Below, piece by piece: positions 25,245 to 34,008 of a stretch of DNA of 64,000 bases (positions within the stretch are counted from its first letter, which is position 1; each line of letters begins with the position of its first letter). The position numbers and the translations under genes were made by a program. This DNA is from an uncultured Muribaculaceae bacterium (GTDB lineage: Bacteria; Bacteroidota; Bacteroidia; Bacteroidales; Muribaculaceae): assembly GCA_934675575.1 (NCBI GenBank), contig CAKUQQ010000007.1, positions 1 through 64,000 of the forward strand. Reading direction: 5' to 3'. The notes below the pieces were generated by a model, which was given only the letters and a program-made list of their open reading frames with translations, did not search any database and was not told the origin of the DNA.

Positions 25245-26413
25245 ACCTGCTGGTTGGGCGTGATGTCGATGTAGGCGGTGAACTGGGTGTCGTGGCACAC
25301 CGGGGCAAGGTATAGCCGGCCGGAGCGGAAACGGCAATCTTGCACTTGCAGTGGGGGCACCGCATGGCACGAATATCCTTTTGGGTGGTATTCAAAATGA
25401 AATTGCCCAGTGGAGTCAGGGTGAAGGTAGCTGTTACCTATGACGCTTGTCACCAGCCCGAATGTGGGGCGCAGGTTCAGCTCCACGCAGGGGTTTAGGC
25501 GTGTGTTGCCGTTGCCGTTGCGATAAAGCATCATGTCGATGCCAAAAAATCCGGAATACGTTTGTGGAATTATGCTGCTGAGCACCGAGCTGACCAAGCT
25601 GTGAAGTTCTTGGTCGAAGCGAGGATGTTTTGCCGATATTATGGCGTGCAGGTGCGCGGTGCTTGCCACTGTGGCTGTGTTGAGCTGCTGGTGAAAATCG
25701 TTGTTGAAAACCGACAGTCCGCACACTTCCACCTTGCCGTCGTGGCTCAAGAACTCCACACCAAACTCAAGAGTGGGGCAGAGGGCTGTTTCGCACAGCA
25801 CGGAGCCTTGACGGCGCACTATGCCGGTGCACCACTCCTTGAAATCAGATGCCTCAAGATTGAAAACATGAAACACGCCGTGGCCGCTGCTCGACCAAGG
25901 CGACTTGAAATAACAGTCGTGGTGCGTGGTGGCGAATTGCAATGCAGCTTCAAGCGAAAACTTCTCTTCGGGCAGTGGGGGCGTGGCCATGAACTGCGAG
26001 CAGCGGTTTATGATTTCGATTGACGTGCGGCGGTGCGAGAGTTGGCGCATGGCTTCCACTTGTGTCTCGGAGGGCAGATTGCTTTCGGGGAAATGAAGCT
26101 GGCGAAGCAGCTGGTGGCGCATGGCGGCACTCCAGCCCCATGGGCATGCCGTGAGGTCGTGACAAGTGTCGTTGCGCTCCACCACCTGCTCAGCCGACAC
26201 AAGCGAGAGCGGCACCACTTGGCCAATGGCGTTAAGCCATTCGGGCGCGATGCGGCCGGGGTCGGCAAGTACAGGTTGGCCGCAGGCATACCACATGGGC
26301 ATGACTTGCAGGTCGCGCCTCAGATGCGCTGCAAATGGTGGTGCAGTGTAGTTTTGTCCGCCAAAGGCCAGTGCCAGGTCGTTTTCGGGATTGAATACGA
26401 AAAGTTTTTCCAC
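25241..26413 (-). CDS. ATP-grasp-like protein of unknown function
   Basis: A 390-residue cytoplasmic protein. The N-terminus VFNPENDLALAFGGQNYTAP is a conserved-looking start. A segment with FKSPWSSSGHGVF near residue 165 resembles an ATP-grasp nucleotide-binding loop, and the C-terminal CVELNLRPTFGLVTS resembles the ATP-grasp metal-binding E-x-N-x-R pattern. I infer carboxylate-amine or -thiol ligase chemistry. The start is uncertain: the frame is open upstream to 26593, but GTG at 26413 gives the family-like N-terminus and lies 32 bases after a TATCTTTG box. It converges on Maf with overlapping stop codons. Confidence 0.65.
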   Translation of the reverse strand: MEKLFVFNPENDLALAFGGQNYTAPPFAAHLRRDLQVMPMWYACGQPVLADPGRIAPEWLNAIGQVVPLSLVSAEQVVERNDTCHDLTACPWGWSAAMRHQLLRQLHFPESNLPSETQVEAMRQLSHRRTSIEIINRCSQFMATPPLPEEKFSLEAALQFATTHHDCYFKSPWSSSGHGVFHVFNLEASDFKEWCTGIVRRQGSVLCETALCPTLEFGVEFLSHDGKVEVCGLSVFNNDFHQQLNTATVASTAHLHAIISAKHPRFDQELHSLVSSVLSSIIPQTYSGFFGIDMMLYRNGNGNTRLNPCVELNLRPTFGLVTSVIGNSYLHPDSTGQFHFEYHPKGYSCHAVPPLQVQDCRFRSGRLYLAPVCHDTQFTAYIDITPNQQV

Positions 26414-26509
26414 TTGAGTCGTTTTTGTTGTAACAATCGTTTTGCAAAGATAAAGCGGTGGCGTGACAAAAAAATCAACTAACTTGTTTTTTCTGCATTT
26501 GATTTGCAC

Positions 26510-26517
26510 TATCTTTG
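26510..26517 (+). promoter_or_regulatory. -7 box (TATCTTTG) before a small membrane protein gene
   Basis: TATCTTTG within the extended sequence ATTTGCACTATCTTTG (26502-26517), 85 bases before the small ORF. It is nearly identical to boxes around 41.9-42.0 kb. A minus-strand TATCTTTG at 26445-26452 serves the divergent ATP-grasp-like gene. Confidence 0.5.
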
Positions 26518-26601
26518 CAGATAAATAGGCTGCAAGCTGGTGGCGCGCAGACAAGCCGCCATGTGTGGCATCTAGAATTAAAACAAACAACAAAATTTGT
26601 T

Positions 26602-26808
26602 ATGAAAGCATCATTATTTGAAGAAAAGGCACAAGCAATCGAGCCGATTGACGAACACAAGTTGGCGATAGCCGACCAGAAGCCCGAAAAGGTTGACGCT
26701 CCACGTCAGGGATACTACATCGTGGACTACAAAACTCTGGTTAAGCCGTCGCTGATAGCATTGGCGATTTTTGTGGTGTGGATAATCGCAGAATTTGTGA
26801 TTGTGTAA
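26602..26808 (+). CDS. 68-residue single-pass membrane protein
   Basis: A 68-residue protein: about 48 charged cytoplasmic residues rich in Glu, Lys and Ile, then one C-terminal membrane helix (SLIALAIFVVWIIAEFVIV). No signal peptide, so it is tail-anchored in the inner membrane. ATG 26602 sits behind an A-rich sequence; the longer frame from 26515 is unlikely because it would begin at the transcription start region. Function unknown. It is alone between a divergent ATP-grasp-like gene and tRNA-Arg. Confidence 0.6.
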   Translation: MKASLFEEKAQAIEPIDEHKLAIADQKPEKVDAPRQGYYIVDYKTLVKPSLIALAIFVVWIIAEFVIV

Positions 26809-26873
26809 TGCTTTGGTAAATAGTGCGATATTAAAAAGGCGCGAAAAAAGTTTGAAAAAAATAGCCGCGAGCT

Positions 26874-26904
26874 ATTGCAGAAACGGAAAAAAGTCGTAAC
26901 TTTG
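26874..26904 (+). promoter_or_regulatory. Bacteroidota-type promoter for tRNA-Arg
   Basis: ATTG at 26874-26877, an exact 19-base spacer, then TAACTTTG at 26897-26904. The tRNA begins 41 bases later. Confidence 0.65.
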
Positions 26905-26944
26905 CATCGCAATTCGGAAGTAAAACACCGAGAGACACAAAATT

Positions 26945-27018
26945 GGCCCATTAGCTCAACTGAATAGAGTGTCTGACTACGGATCAGAAGGTTACAGGTT
27001 TGAATCCTGTATGGGTCA
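26945..27018 (+). tRNA. tRNA-Arg (anticodon ACG)
   Basis: A 74-base cloverleaf. The acceptor stem GGCCCAT pairs with ATGGGTC, including one G-T pair. The D arm is TAGCTCAACTGAATAGAG, the anticodon stem TCTGA/TCAGA encloses CTACGGA (anticodon ACG, read as ICG after deamination), and the T arm is ACAGG/CCTGT. Discriminator A; CCA is not encoded. Confidence 0.95.
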
Positions 27019-27026
27019 CAAAAGCT

Positions 27027-27070
27027 AAATCGCAAGTCGCTTGAAAAGTGGTTTGCGATTTTTTGTTTTT
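27027..27070 (+). terminator. intrinsic terminator after tRNA-Arg
   Basis: AAATCGCAA (27027-27035) pairs with TTGCGATTT (27053-27061) and is followed by TTTTGTTTTT. It starts 9 bases after the tRNA. Confidence 0.88.
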
Positions 27071-27131
27071 CTTGCATGCGCTTTGCGTGGCCGATGATTG
27101 GCACAACTGACGATATAAGTAGATTGGTTTT

Positions 27132-29315
27132 ATGAAATTGAAGAAAATGACATTGGTGGCGGTGGCACTGCTGCTCGCCATGACGACTATGGCACAGAAA
27201 CAGTTTACACTTGAGGATTTGAATTTTGGCGGTACAAATTACAAAAACATGGTGCCGGCCAACAGAACCCTTGTGTGGTGGGGCGACAAGCTCGTGCGCC
27301 TTGACGGTAAGTCTTGCCTTGGCGTGAATGTGAGAAACGGTAAGGAAACTGCTATGTTTACTGCCGACCAGCTGAACTTGTGGGCTGGTTTGACCGATGA
27401 GGCAAGCAAGCTGAAAAGTGTGGCTGGGGTGTCATTCCCTTACGCAACCGAGCCTCTTGTGCTGGTGGGCAACGGAGAGAAACGCATGCTCATTGACTTC
27501 AAGAAGCATAAAGTGGTGTGGCAGCAGGGCAGCAAAGGCGAGGAGGCTGCCGACTGGAACGCCGAGAGCCGCAACGTGGCCTTTGTGAAAGGCGACAACC
27601 TGCACGTGGGGCTTGCCGACGGCACTACGGTGAAGTTGACAACCGACGGCTCGCGCGACATCGTGTATGGCCAGAGCGTACACCGCAACGAGTTTGGCAT
27701 AAGCAAAGGCACGTTTTGGAGCCACGACGGCAAGAAGCTGGCGTTTTACCGCATGGACCAAAGCATGGTGGCCGACTATCCGCTTGTCAACATTCCGGAG
27801 CTTGACTTCAAGCCGGAGGGCGGCAAGTCGCGTATGGCAACGCCAGCTCCGGAGAAATATCCGATGGCAGGCGAAACGTCGCACAAGGTGACAGTGGGCG
27901 TGTGGAGCGAGGCAACCGGCAAAGTGACCTATCTGAAAGCCGGCGACCCCACCGACCGCTATTTCACAAACATTGCTTGGAGCGATGACGACAAAACGAT
28001 ATATATGTTTGAGCTTAACCGCGACCAGAACGACTGCCGGCTTGTGAGCTACGATGCCGAGAACGGCAATCGCATAGCGGAGCTTTACAGAGAAACCGAC
28101 GGACGATATGTGGAGCCACAGCACCCCATAGTGTTCTTACCATGGGACAAGACGAAATTCATAATGCAGAGCCAGAAAGACGGCTACAACCACTTGTATG
28201 TGATGACTGCTGACGGCAAGCTGGTGAGGCAGCTGACGAGCGGCAAATGGGTGGTGATGGAAATGCTTGGATTTGACGAGAGCCGCCACAGCGTGGTGAT
28301 AGCGTCGAACGAGAGCGGCGACATAAGGCGCAACCTCTATGAGGTGAGCGTGGAGACCGGCAAGCGCACACTGATAGATGCCAGTGGCAATGGCTGGCAC
28401 GCAGGTAGGCTGAGCGCAAGCGGCCGTTATGTGCTGGACAGCTACCAGGCTCCCGATGTGCCGCGCAACATAGCCGTGGCTGATTTGAACACAGGTCGCA
28501 AGCTCAATTATTTCACAGCCGACGACCCGTGGAAAGGCTATGCCGTGCCAGAATACGGCTGCGGCACAATAAAGGCTGCCGATGGCACTACCGACTTGTA
28601 TTACCGCATGGTAAAGCCGGTGGGTTTTGACCCGAGCAAGAAATATCCCACGGTGGTGTATGTGTATGGCGGCCCACACGCGCACAACGTAGATGAGGGC
28701 TGGCATTACCGCAGCCGCAGTTGGGAGACATATATGGCACAAAAAGGCTATCTGCTGTTTATCCTCGACAACCGTGGCAGTGAGAACCGCGGCAGGGCGT
28801 TTGAGCAGGTCACTTTCCGCCACTTAGGTCAAGAGGAGATGAAAGACCAGATGAAAGGTGTGGAATATCTGAAATCGCTGGCCTACGTTGACACCACAAG
28901 GCTTGGTGTGCATGGGTGGAGCTTTGGTGGCTTTATGACCATAAGCCTCATGACAAACTACCCCGATGTGTTCAAGGTGGGTGTGGCCGGAGGCCCGGTG
29001 ATTGACTGGAAATGGTATGAGGTGATGTATGGCGAGCGATATATGGACACGCCGCAGACCAATCCCGACGGCTATGCCAAGACGAGCCTGCTTGACAAGG
29101 CCAAGAACCTGAAAGGCCGTTTGCAGATAATCATAGGTCTTAACGACCCTGTGGTGGTGCCGCAGCATGCCTATTCGTTTCTGAAAGCGTGCATAAAAGA
29201 CGGCACGCAGCCCGACTTCTTTGTGTATCCGGGTGAGCCCCACAACATGCGCGGCCACCAGAGCGTGCATCTGCACGAGCGCATCACGCGCTATTTCGAC
29301 GACTATCTGAAATGA
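27132..29315 (+). CDS. dipeptidyl peptidase IV-type prolyl peptidase (family S9)
   Basis: A 727-residue exported serine peptidase that cuts dipeptides after proline from peptide N-termini. A signal peptide (LVAVALLLAMTTMAQ) precedes a beta-propeller domain with WSDDDKTIYMF and WSHDGKKLAFYRMDQ repeats, and the C-terminal alpha/beta-hydrolase domain. The catalytic triad is visible: Ser 597 in GWSFGGFM, Asp 672 in GLNDPVV, His 704 in EPHNMRG. The length matches Bacteroidota DPP IV. The Bacteroidales enzymes act in the periplasm on dietary or host peptides. Confidence 0.92.
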   Translation: MKLKKMTLVAVALLLAMTTMAQKQFTLEDLNFGGTNYKNMVPANRTLVWWGDKLVRLDGKSCLGVNVRNGKETAMFTADQLNLWAGLTDEASKLKSVAGVSFPYATEPLVLVGNGEKRMLIDFKKHKVVWQQGSKGEEAADWNAESRNVAFVKGDNLHVGLADGTTVKLTTDGSRDIVYGQSVHRNEFGISKGTFWSHDGKKLAFYRMDQSMVADYPLVNIPELDFKPEGGKSRMATPAPEKYPMAGETSHKVTVGVWSEATGKVTYLKAGDPTDRYFTNIAWSDDDKTIYMFELNRDQNDCRLVSYDAENGNRIAELYRETDGRYVEPQHPIVFLPWDKTKFIMQSQKDGYNHLYVMTADGKLVRQLTSGKWVVMEMLGFDESRHSVVIASNESGDIRRNLYEVSVETGKRTLIDASGNGWHAGRLSASGRYVLDSYQAPDVPRNIAVADLNTGRKLNYFTADDPWKGYAVPEYGCGTIKAADGTTDLYYRMVKPVGFDPSKKYPTVVYVYGGPHAHNVDEGWHYRSRSWETYMAQKGYLLFILDNRGSENRGRAFEQVTFRHLGQEEMKDQMKGVEYLKSLAYVDTTRLGVHGWSFGGFMTISLMTNYPDVFKVGVAGGPVIDWKWYEVMYGERYMDTPQTNPDGYAKTSLLDKAKNLKGRLQIIIGLNDPVVVPQHAYSFLKACIKDGTQPDFFVYPGEPHNMRGHQSVHLHERITRYFDDYLK

Positions 29316-29410
29316 CGCTGCGGCAAGTGCTGCGAAACACAGCTGGCGCAACCCAAAATTGCACTTGCGCGGCACTGACAGCAAAAAAGTGCAGAAATGA
29401 GCGTGAAGTG

Positions 29411-29441
29411 GTTGTTGAATAGAAAATTATGATTAACTTTG
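29411..29441 (+). promoter_or_regulatory. promoter of rpsA
   Basis: GTTG at 29411-29414, 19-base spacer, TAACTTTG at 29434-29441, followed by a 66-base AT-rich leader to the rpsA start. Confidence 0.65.
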
Positions 29442-29507
29442 CAGAAGCGTTTTTTCGGGAACGAATCTGAAAAGACACAGAATTAACTAATTTATTAACA
29501 ATTTTAA

Positions 29508-31286
29508 ATGAGCGAAGAATTAAAAAATTCTCCCATCGAAGATTTCGATTGGGACGCCTTTGAAAAAGGCGAAACTCCAAATGAGAAATCCCGTGAGGAT
29601 TTGGAAAAAACCTACGACGAATCCCTTGGCTCTTTCAAGGACAAGGAAGTAACCGAAGGTACCGTTATCTCAATCAACAAGCGTGAGGTGGTGGTTAACA
29701 TCGGTGCTAAGTCGGACGGCATCATTCCGTTTAACGAATTCCGTTACAACCCTGACTTGAAGGTAGGTGACAAAGTAGAAGTGTACATCGAAAATCAAGA
29801 GGACAAGAAGGGTCAGTTGGTGCTCTCTCACAAGAAAGCACGTGCTGCCAAGAGCTGGGATCGCGTTAATGAAGCGCTTGCTAACGATGAGGTAATCACC
29901 GGTTACATCAAGTGCCGCACTAAGGGCGGTATGATTGTAGATGTGTTTGGCATCGAGGCATTCTTGCCAGGTTCTCAAATCGATGTTAAGCCTATCCACG
30001 ATTACGACGTGTTTGTGGGTAAGACCATGGAATTCAAGGTTGTTAAAATCAACCAAGAGTTCAAGAACGTGGTTGTTAGCCACAAGGCACTCATTGAGGC
30101 TGAACTCGAGCAACAACGCAAAGAGATCATCTCTCATCTTGAAAAAGGCCAGGTGCTTGAAGGAACCGTTAAGAATATCACTCCTTATGGAGTGTTTATC
30201 GACCTGGGCGGTGTTGACGGACTTATCCACATCACCGACCTGTCGTGGGGTCGTGTTAACAATCCTGCCGACGTTGTTAAGCCAGATGAGAAACTTAATG
30301 TCGTTATTCTCGACTTCGACGAAGAGAAGAAGCGCATTGCTCTCGGCTTGAAGCAACTCCAGCCACACCCATGGGACAAGCTTGATCCAAACTTGAAGGT
30401 TGGCGACAAGGTGAAAGGCAAAGTGGTTGTTATGACCGACTATGGTGCATTCGTAGAAATTCAACCGGGTGTTGAGGGCTTGATTCACGTGAGTGAAATG
30501 TCATGGTCGCAGCATTTGCGTTCTGCCCAAGACTTCATGAAGGTGGGCGACGAGGTAGAGGCTGTGGTTCTCACACTCGACCGCGAGGAGCGCAAGATGT
30601 CGCTGGGCATCAAGCAACTCAAACCAGACCCATGGGAGAACATCGAAGAGAAATATCCTGTTGGCAGCCGCCACACTGCAAAGGTTCGCAACTTCACCAA
30701 CTTTGGTGAGTTCGTTGAGCTTGAGGAAGGCGTTGACGGTCTGATTCACATCAGCGACCTGTCTTGGACCAAGAAGATTAAGCACCCAAGCGAGTTCTTC
30801 CAGATTGGTTCTGACATCGACGTTGTGGTGTTGGAAATAGACAAGGAAAACCGTCGTTTGAGCCTCGGTCACAAGCAGCTCGAGGAGAATCCTTGGGACG
30901 TGTTTGAGAACGAGTATGCCGTTGGCACTATTCACGAGGGTGAAATCACTGAAATGCTCGACAAGGGTGCAGTGATTAGCTTGCCTTCAGGTGTTGAGGG
31001 CTTTGCCACTCCAAAACACCTCGTTAAGGAAGACGGCACTCAAGCCAAGTTGCACGAGAAACTTCCGTTCAAGGTTATTGAGTTTAACAAGGACGCAAAA
31101 CGCATCATCTTGTCACACAGCCGTGTGTATGAAGATGAGCAAAAGGGCGAGCAGCGCAAGGCTAACAAGAGAAGCGCAAGCAAGCAAGACAACGTGCAAA
31201 CCATCAACAACAACTTGGAGAAAACCACTCTGGGTGACATCAGCAAGCTCGCTGAGTTGAAGGAAAAACTCGAAAAGGGAGAGTAA
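29508..31286 (+). CDS. rpsA: 30S ribosomal protein S1
   Basis: A 592-residue protein with repeated S1 RNA-binding domains; at least five are evident by the recurring GxVxxITPYGVFIDLGGVDGLIHITDLSW pattern (GVDGLIH near residue 240, GVEGLIHVSEMSW near 325, GVDGLIHISDLSW near 410) and LGLKQLQPHPW-type linkers. The acidic N-terminal 45 residues and lysine-rich tail match Bacteroidota S1. The gene has more regular, biased codons than its neighbours, as expected for a highly expressed protein. It binds mRNA on the 30S subunit. A strong terminator follows. Confidence 0.97.
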   Translation: MSEELKNSPIEDFDWDAFEKGETPNEKSREDLEKTYDESLGSFKDKEVTEGTVISINKREVVVNIGAKSDGIIPFNEFRYNPDLKVGDKVEVYIENQEDKKGQLVLSHKKARAAKSWDRVNEALANDEVITGYIKCRTKGGMIVDVFGIEAFLPGSQIDVKPIHDYDVFVGKTMEFKVVKINQEFKNVVVSHKALIEAELEQQRKEIISHLEKGQVLEGTVKNITPYGVFIDLGGVDGLIHITDLSWGRVNNPADVVKPDEKLNVVILDFDEEKKRIALGLKQLQPHPWDKLDPNLKVGDKVKGKVVVMTDYGAFVEIQPGVEGLIHVSEMSWSQHLRSAQDFMKVGDEVEAVVLTLDREERKMSLGIKQLKPDPWENIEEKYPVGSRHTAKVRNFTNFGEFVELEEGVDGLIHISDLSWTKKIKHPSEFFQIGSDIDVVVLEIDKENRRLSLGHKQLEENPWDVFENEYAVGTIHEGEITEMLDKGAVISLPSGVEGFATPKHLVKEDGTQAKLHEKLPFKVIEFNKDAKRIILSHSRVYEDEQKGEQRKANKRSASKQDNVQTINNNLEKTTLGDISKLAELKEKLEKGE

Positions 31287-31350
31287 GCCGCACAGCTGAT
31301 GCCTTCTGAATGTGAATGGCATCGCGGTTTATGACATTGAATACAGTGCA

Positions 31351-31397
31351 GTGCACCTGCCACACTTTGTGTGCGGCAGGTGCACTTGCTTTTTTTT
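31351..31397 (+). terminator. intrinsic terminator of rpsA
   Basis: An 11-bp perfect stem (GTGCACCTGCC / GGCAGGTGCAC) with a 13-base loop, then TTGCTTTTTTTT. It lies 65 bases past the rpsA stop. Confidence 0.95.
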
Positions 31398-31433
31398 GTT
31401 GCAGCATTTTTATCTCATTGTGCGGTGCGGGCG

Positions 31434-31465
31434 TTTGGGCGTGTCGGCCATTTTGACTAAATTTG
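31434..31465 (+). promoter_or_regulatory. promoter of the phosphoesterase/PQQ gene
   Basis: TTTG at 31434-31437, 20-base spacer, TAAATTTG at 31458-31465, 64 bases before the start codon. Confidence 0.6.
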
Positions 31466-31529
31466 CATTGAAGTGTTTGGGAGTGAACACTATGCGCTGA
31501 CAATAAAAAACAACAAGATAAAAGAATAA

Positions 31530-33353
31530 ATGAAAAAGAGATTATTGACGACAATGCTGTCGGTGCTGTGTGCCGTGGTTGCGGTGATGGCACAAAAATT
31601 TGTGATTCTGAGCGACATACATGTTGACCCAGGGAACAAAAATGAGAAAATGCTGCGTGAGGCCGTGACCGAAATAAATGGCATCAAGGCCGATGCCGTG
31701 CTCATGACCGGCGATTTGACCGATGAGGGCTCTGACGAGGAGCTTGAGAACGTGAAGTCAATCCTTGACCAAATCAACAAACCCCTCTATGTGATACCTG
31801 GCAACCACGAGGTGACATGGAGCCAGAGCAACTGCAAGAAATTCACCGACTTGTGGGGCAACGACCGCTTTGTGTTTGAGACAGGCAACTTGATAGTGAT
31901 TGCCATGAACTGCGGTCCGTTTATGAAAATGGGCGATGGGCACATCAAGCAGGAAGACCTCATTTGGCTCGATAAGACCCTTAGCGAGCGCGTTAAGCCC
32001 GGAAAGCGCGTGTTGAGCATCAACCACTATCCACTTCTTGACGACCTCGACAACTATCAGGCTTACGTGAAGATACTGCAAAAATATCCAGTAATCACGC
32101 ATCAGTGTGGCCACTATCACCGTTGGTCGAAATATGAGACCGGCGGCATTGATGGCGTGATGGTGCGTTCGCTCGACCTTGGCAACAACAATTATGGCTA
32201 CACGTTGCTCGACGTGACCCCCGACTCGGTGAAATTCTATGAGAAAGAACTGGGCAGGGCTCCTGTGGTGAAATATGCCTATAAAATCAACACCAACTTC
32301 AAGCCTCTGCCAGAGGTGAAGCTCGACACCGAGCAGCCTGCTGGATTTGAGGTGAAACGTGTGTTTGCCGATGTGGCTTCGGTGTTCACACGCGTGGGCG
32401 TTGACAAAGACAACCTTTATTTTGGCAACTCGCTTGGCTACCTCAAGGTGATAGACAAAAAAACTGGCAAGGAAAAGTGGGAATATGGCACTCAGGGCAT
32501 GCTGTTCAGCCGTCCGGTGGTGACCAAGAAGTGGGTGATATTGCCAACGAGCGACAAGCGTCTGGTGTGGCTCGACAAGGCTACCGGCAAGGTTGTGTGT
32601 GAGCGCACCGCCAAAGGACCTTATGCTGCCGATGGCCTGATGAAGGACGGAATCCTCTATCAAGGCGGCTACAAGACCATGCAGGCGTGGAACGTTGACA
32701 AGAAGCAGCTCTTGTGGGAATATGACAGCTTGTTTAATTACTGCCAAGCTCAAATGGCGATTGACGGCAATGACCTCGTGTTTGGTGCATGGGACACCAA
32801 TTTGCGCGACCTTAACCGCAAAACCGGCAAACTCGACTGGGTGTGGAACAACGGTCAGGCTCGTGTGCACTTTAGCCCAGGCAACGTGATTCCGGCAATC
32901 TGCGGCGACAAGGTGATTACTGTGGCTCCAGACCGCTACATGACGGCCATTGACCGCAAGAGCGGCAAGCAGTTGTGGCGCTGGCACGAGGATAAGTTCC
33001 GTGTGCGTGAGAGCATGGGTGTGAGCGCCGACAAGAAGGTGGTGTATGCCAAGACAATGGACGGCATTCTGATAGCCGTTGATGCCACTGCCAGTGAGTT
33101 TAAGATGCTGTGGCATGTGGACCTCGGTTTTGGTTACGACCATGCTCCGTGCGGCGTGGTGGAGAGCAAAGGCCTGATATATTGCGGCTCACGCCATGGC
33201 GACTTGGCTTGCGTTGATGCCAAGACCCACAAGTTGCTGTTCAAGTTCAAGGCTGGCACAAGCGAAGTCAACGGATTTGAAGTAGATGAGAAGGGCGACG
33301 TGTATTGCTCCATGGTGGAAGGCACCATCTGGAAAATCTCGAAGAAGAAATAA
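31530..33353 (+). CDS. exported metallophosphoesterase fused to a PQQ-like beta-propeller
   Basis: A 607-residue exported protein of two domains. After a signal peptide (TMLSVLCAVVAVMAQ) comes a calcineurin-like phosphoesterase: LSDIHVDPG near residue 25, TGDLTDEG near 58, GNHEV near 90, and CGHYHRWS near 193 give the two-metal site. From about residue 270 to the end are repeated KTGKEKWEYG, KATGKVVCER, RKTGKLDWVW and RKSGKQLWRW segments, the WD-like strands of a PQQ-type eight-bladed propeller, although PQQ binding itself is not implied. It could be a periplasmic or surface phosphohydrolase. The substrate is unknown. Confidence 0.85.
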   Translation: MKKRLLTTMLSVLCAVVAVMAQKFVILSDIHVDPGNKNEKMLREAVTEINGIKADAVLMTGDLTDEGSDEELENVKSILDQINKPLYVIPGNHEVTWSQSNCKKFTDLWGNDRFVFETGNLIVIAMNCGPFMKMGDGHIKQEDLIWLDKTLSERVKPGKRVLSINHYPLLDDLDNYQAYVKILQKYPVITHQCGHYHRWSKYETGGIDGVMVRSLDLGNNNYGYTLLDVTPDSVKFYEKELGRAPVVKYAYKINTNFKPLPEVKLDTEQPAGFEVKRVFADVASVFTRVGVDKDNLYFGNSLGYLKVIDKKTGKEKWEYGTQGMLFSRPVVTKKWVILPTSDKRLVWLDKATGKVVCERTAKGPYAADGLMKDGILYQGGYKTMQAWNVDKKQLLWEYDSLFNYCQAQMAIDGNDLVFGAWDTNLRDLNRKTGKLDWVWNNGQARVHFSPGNVIPAICGDKVITVAPDRYMTAIDRKSGKQLWRWHEDKFRVRESMGVSADKKVVYAKTMDGILIAVDATASEFKMLWHVDLGFGYDHAPCGVVESKGLIYCGSRHGDLACVDAKTHKLLFKFKAGTSEVNGFEVDEKGDVYCSMVEGTIWKISKKK

Positions 33354-33415
33354 GGCTCATTGAGCCATTATCATGGTGGTGGGGTTGTGCCGATGGTGCA
33401 GCCCCATTTTGCTAA

Positions 33416-33574
33416 AAATATGTTGTTTATGGAGATAGAAGTTGTAGAACAAACGGCAGAACGGAGCAGTTGGTTGCCGTCTATGAGCACTGGGGCTTCC
33501 GCCCATATCAGCGCACAGAGTGCGACGACCAGGGAAATCCGTTCCCCATAATCAAAATGCGTTTGCTCCGCTAA
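33416..33574 (+). pseudogene. 3' remnant of a protein-coding gene (GNAT acetyltransferase-like tail)
   Basis: An open frame with no start codon, bounded by TAA at 33413 and ending with a TAA at 33572. Its last 40 residues from 33452 (NGRTEQLVAVYEHWGFRPYQ and onward) read like a natural protein end, and the VYEHWGFRPY phrase resembles the last helix-strand of GNAT acetyltransferases. A second open frame (MLFMEIEVVEQ from 33420) overlaps in another phase and would join it if one base were added near 33452. I read this as a frameshifted fragment; the identification as GNAT is tentative. Confidence 0.35.
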
Positions 33575-33592
33575 TCCAGCTCGTTCACGCCC

Positions 33593-33700
33593 TATACGCG
33601 TACCTCCGGCACGCAGTGTTGTGGTGTGGCACGTAGTCCCACGACCGTCGCTATCGCTCCTCAGTCGTGGGCTACCTGTATATGAGCCCCTCCGGGGCTC
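33593..33700 (-). repeat. left copy of an inverted three-hairpin repeat cassette
   Basis: Three modules in minus orientation. A 7-bp hairpin unit with loop GGA and flanking TATA is at 33593-33615. A 34-base module with 8-bp stem CCCACGAC/GTCGTGGG is at 33638-33671. A second 7-bp GGA-loop hairpin (GAGCCCC/GGGGCTC) is at 33679-33700. The first and second modules are repeated exactly, inverted, at 33873-33979. There is no gene in 33575-34008. It is probably a REP/REPIN- or MITE-like intergenic element. Confidence 0.8.
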
Positions 33701-33872
33701 TCTGCCTGTGTTGACACGTTGCGGCGCGTGTGAGTGTCGCAACGCTGCGCTGGCTATGTTGGCTTAGTGTTGCGCTTTGTGTTGTGGGGGCGATGTGTGC
33801 TGGGGCTGTTGGTTCGGCGTGGCAAGGTGAGGGCTGTCGTTGTGAGTGGGGGTGGTGTGCGTTGTGTGTGGT

Positions 33873-33979
33873 GTGTGCTGGAGGCACACGCATATAGTTA
33901 ACCCACGACTGAGGAGCGATAGCGACGGTCGTGGGTTGGGTGATGTCCTATAATAATGCGTGCCGGAGGTACGCGTATA
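33873..33979 (+). repeat. right copy of an inverted three-hairpin repeat cassette
   Basis: The same cassette on the plus strand. A GGA-loop hairpin (GTGTGCT/GGCACAC) is at 33873-33896. The 34-base module at 33902-33935 is identical to the left copy when reverse-complemented. The 23-base unit at 33957-33979 is identical to 33593-33615 in reverse complement. The 21-base spacer between the last two modules is not conserved. The interior (33701-33872) is G/T-rich on the plus strand and has no gene. Confidence 0.8.
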
Positions 33980-34008
33980 TGGAGTGTGGTGTAGTGTGTG
34001 GGGGAGAG

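Noticed and set aside
31758..33143. 461-residue minus-strand frame inside the phosphoesterase/PQQ gene
   Set aside because: Antisense to a clear two-domain protein with intact metal-binding motifs, and His/Val-rich like other shadow frames here.
33701..33872. G/T-rich interior of the inverted cassette as a G-quadruplex or CRISPR-like array
   Set aside because: There are no regularly spaced GGG runs and no direct repeats with spacers; only a single 6-bp hairpin (33718-33743) is evident.
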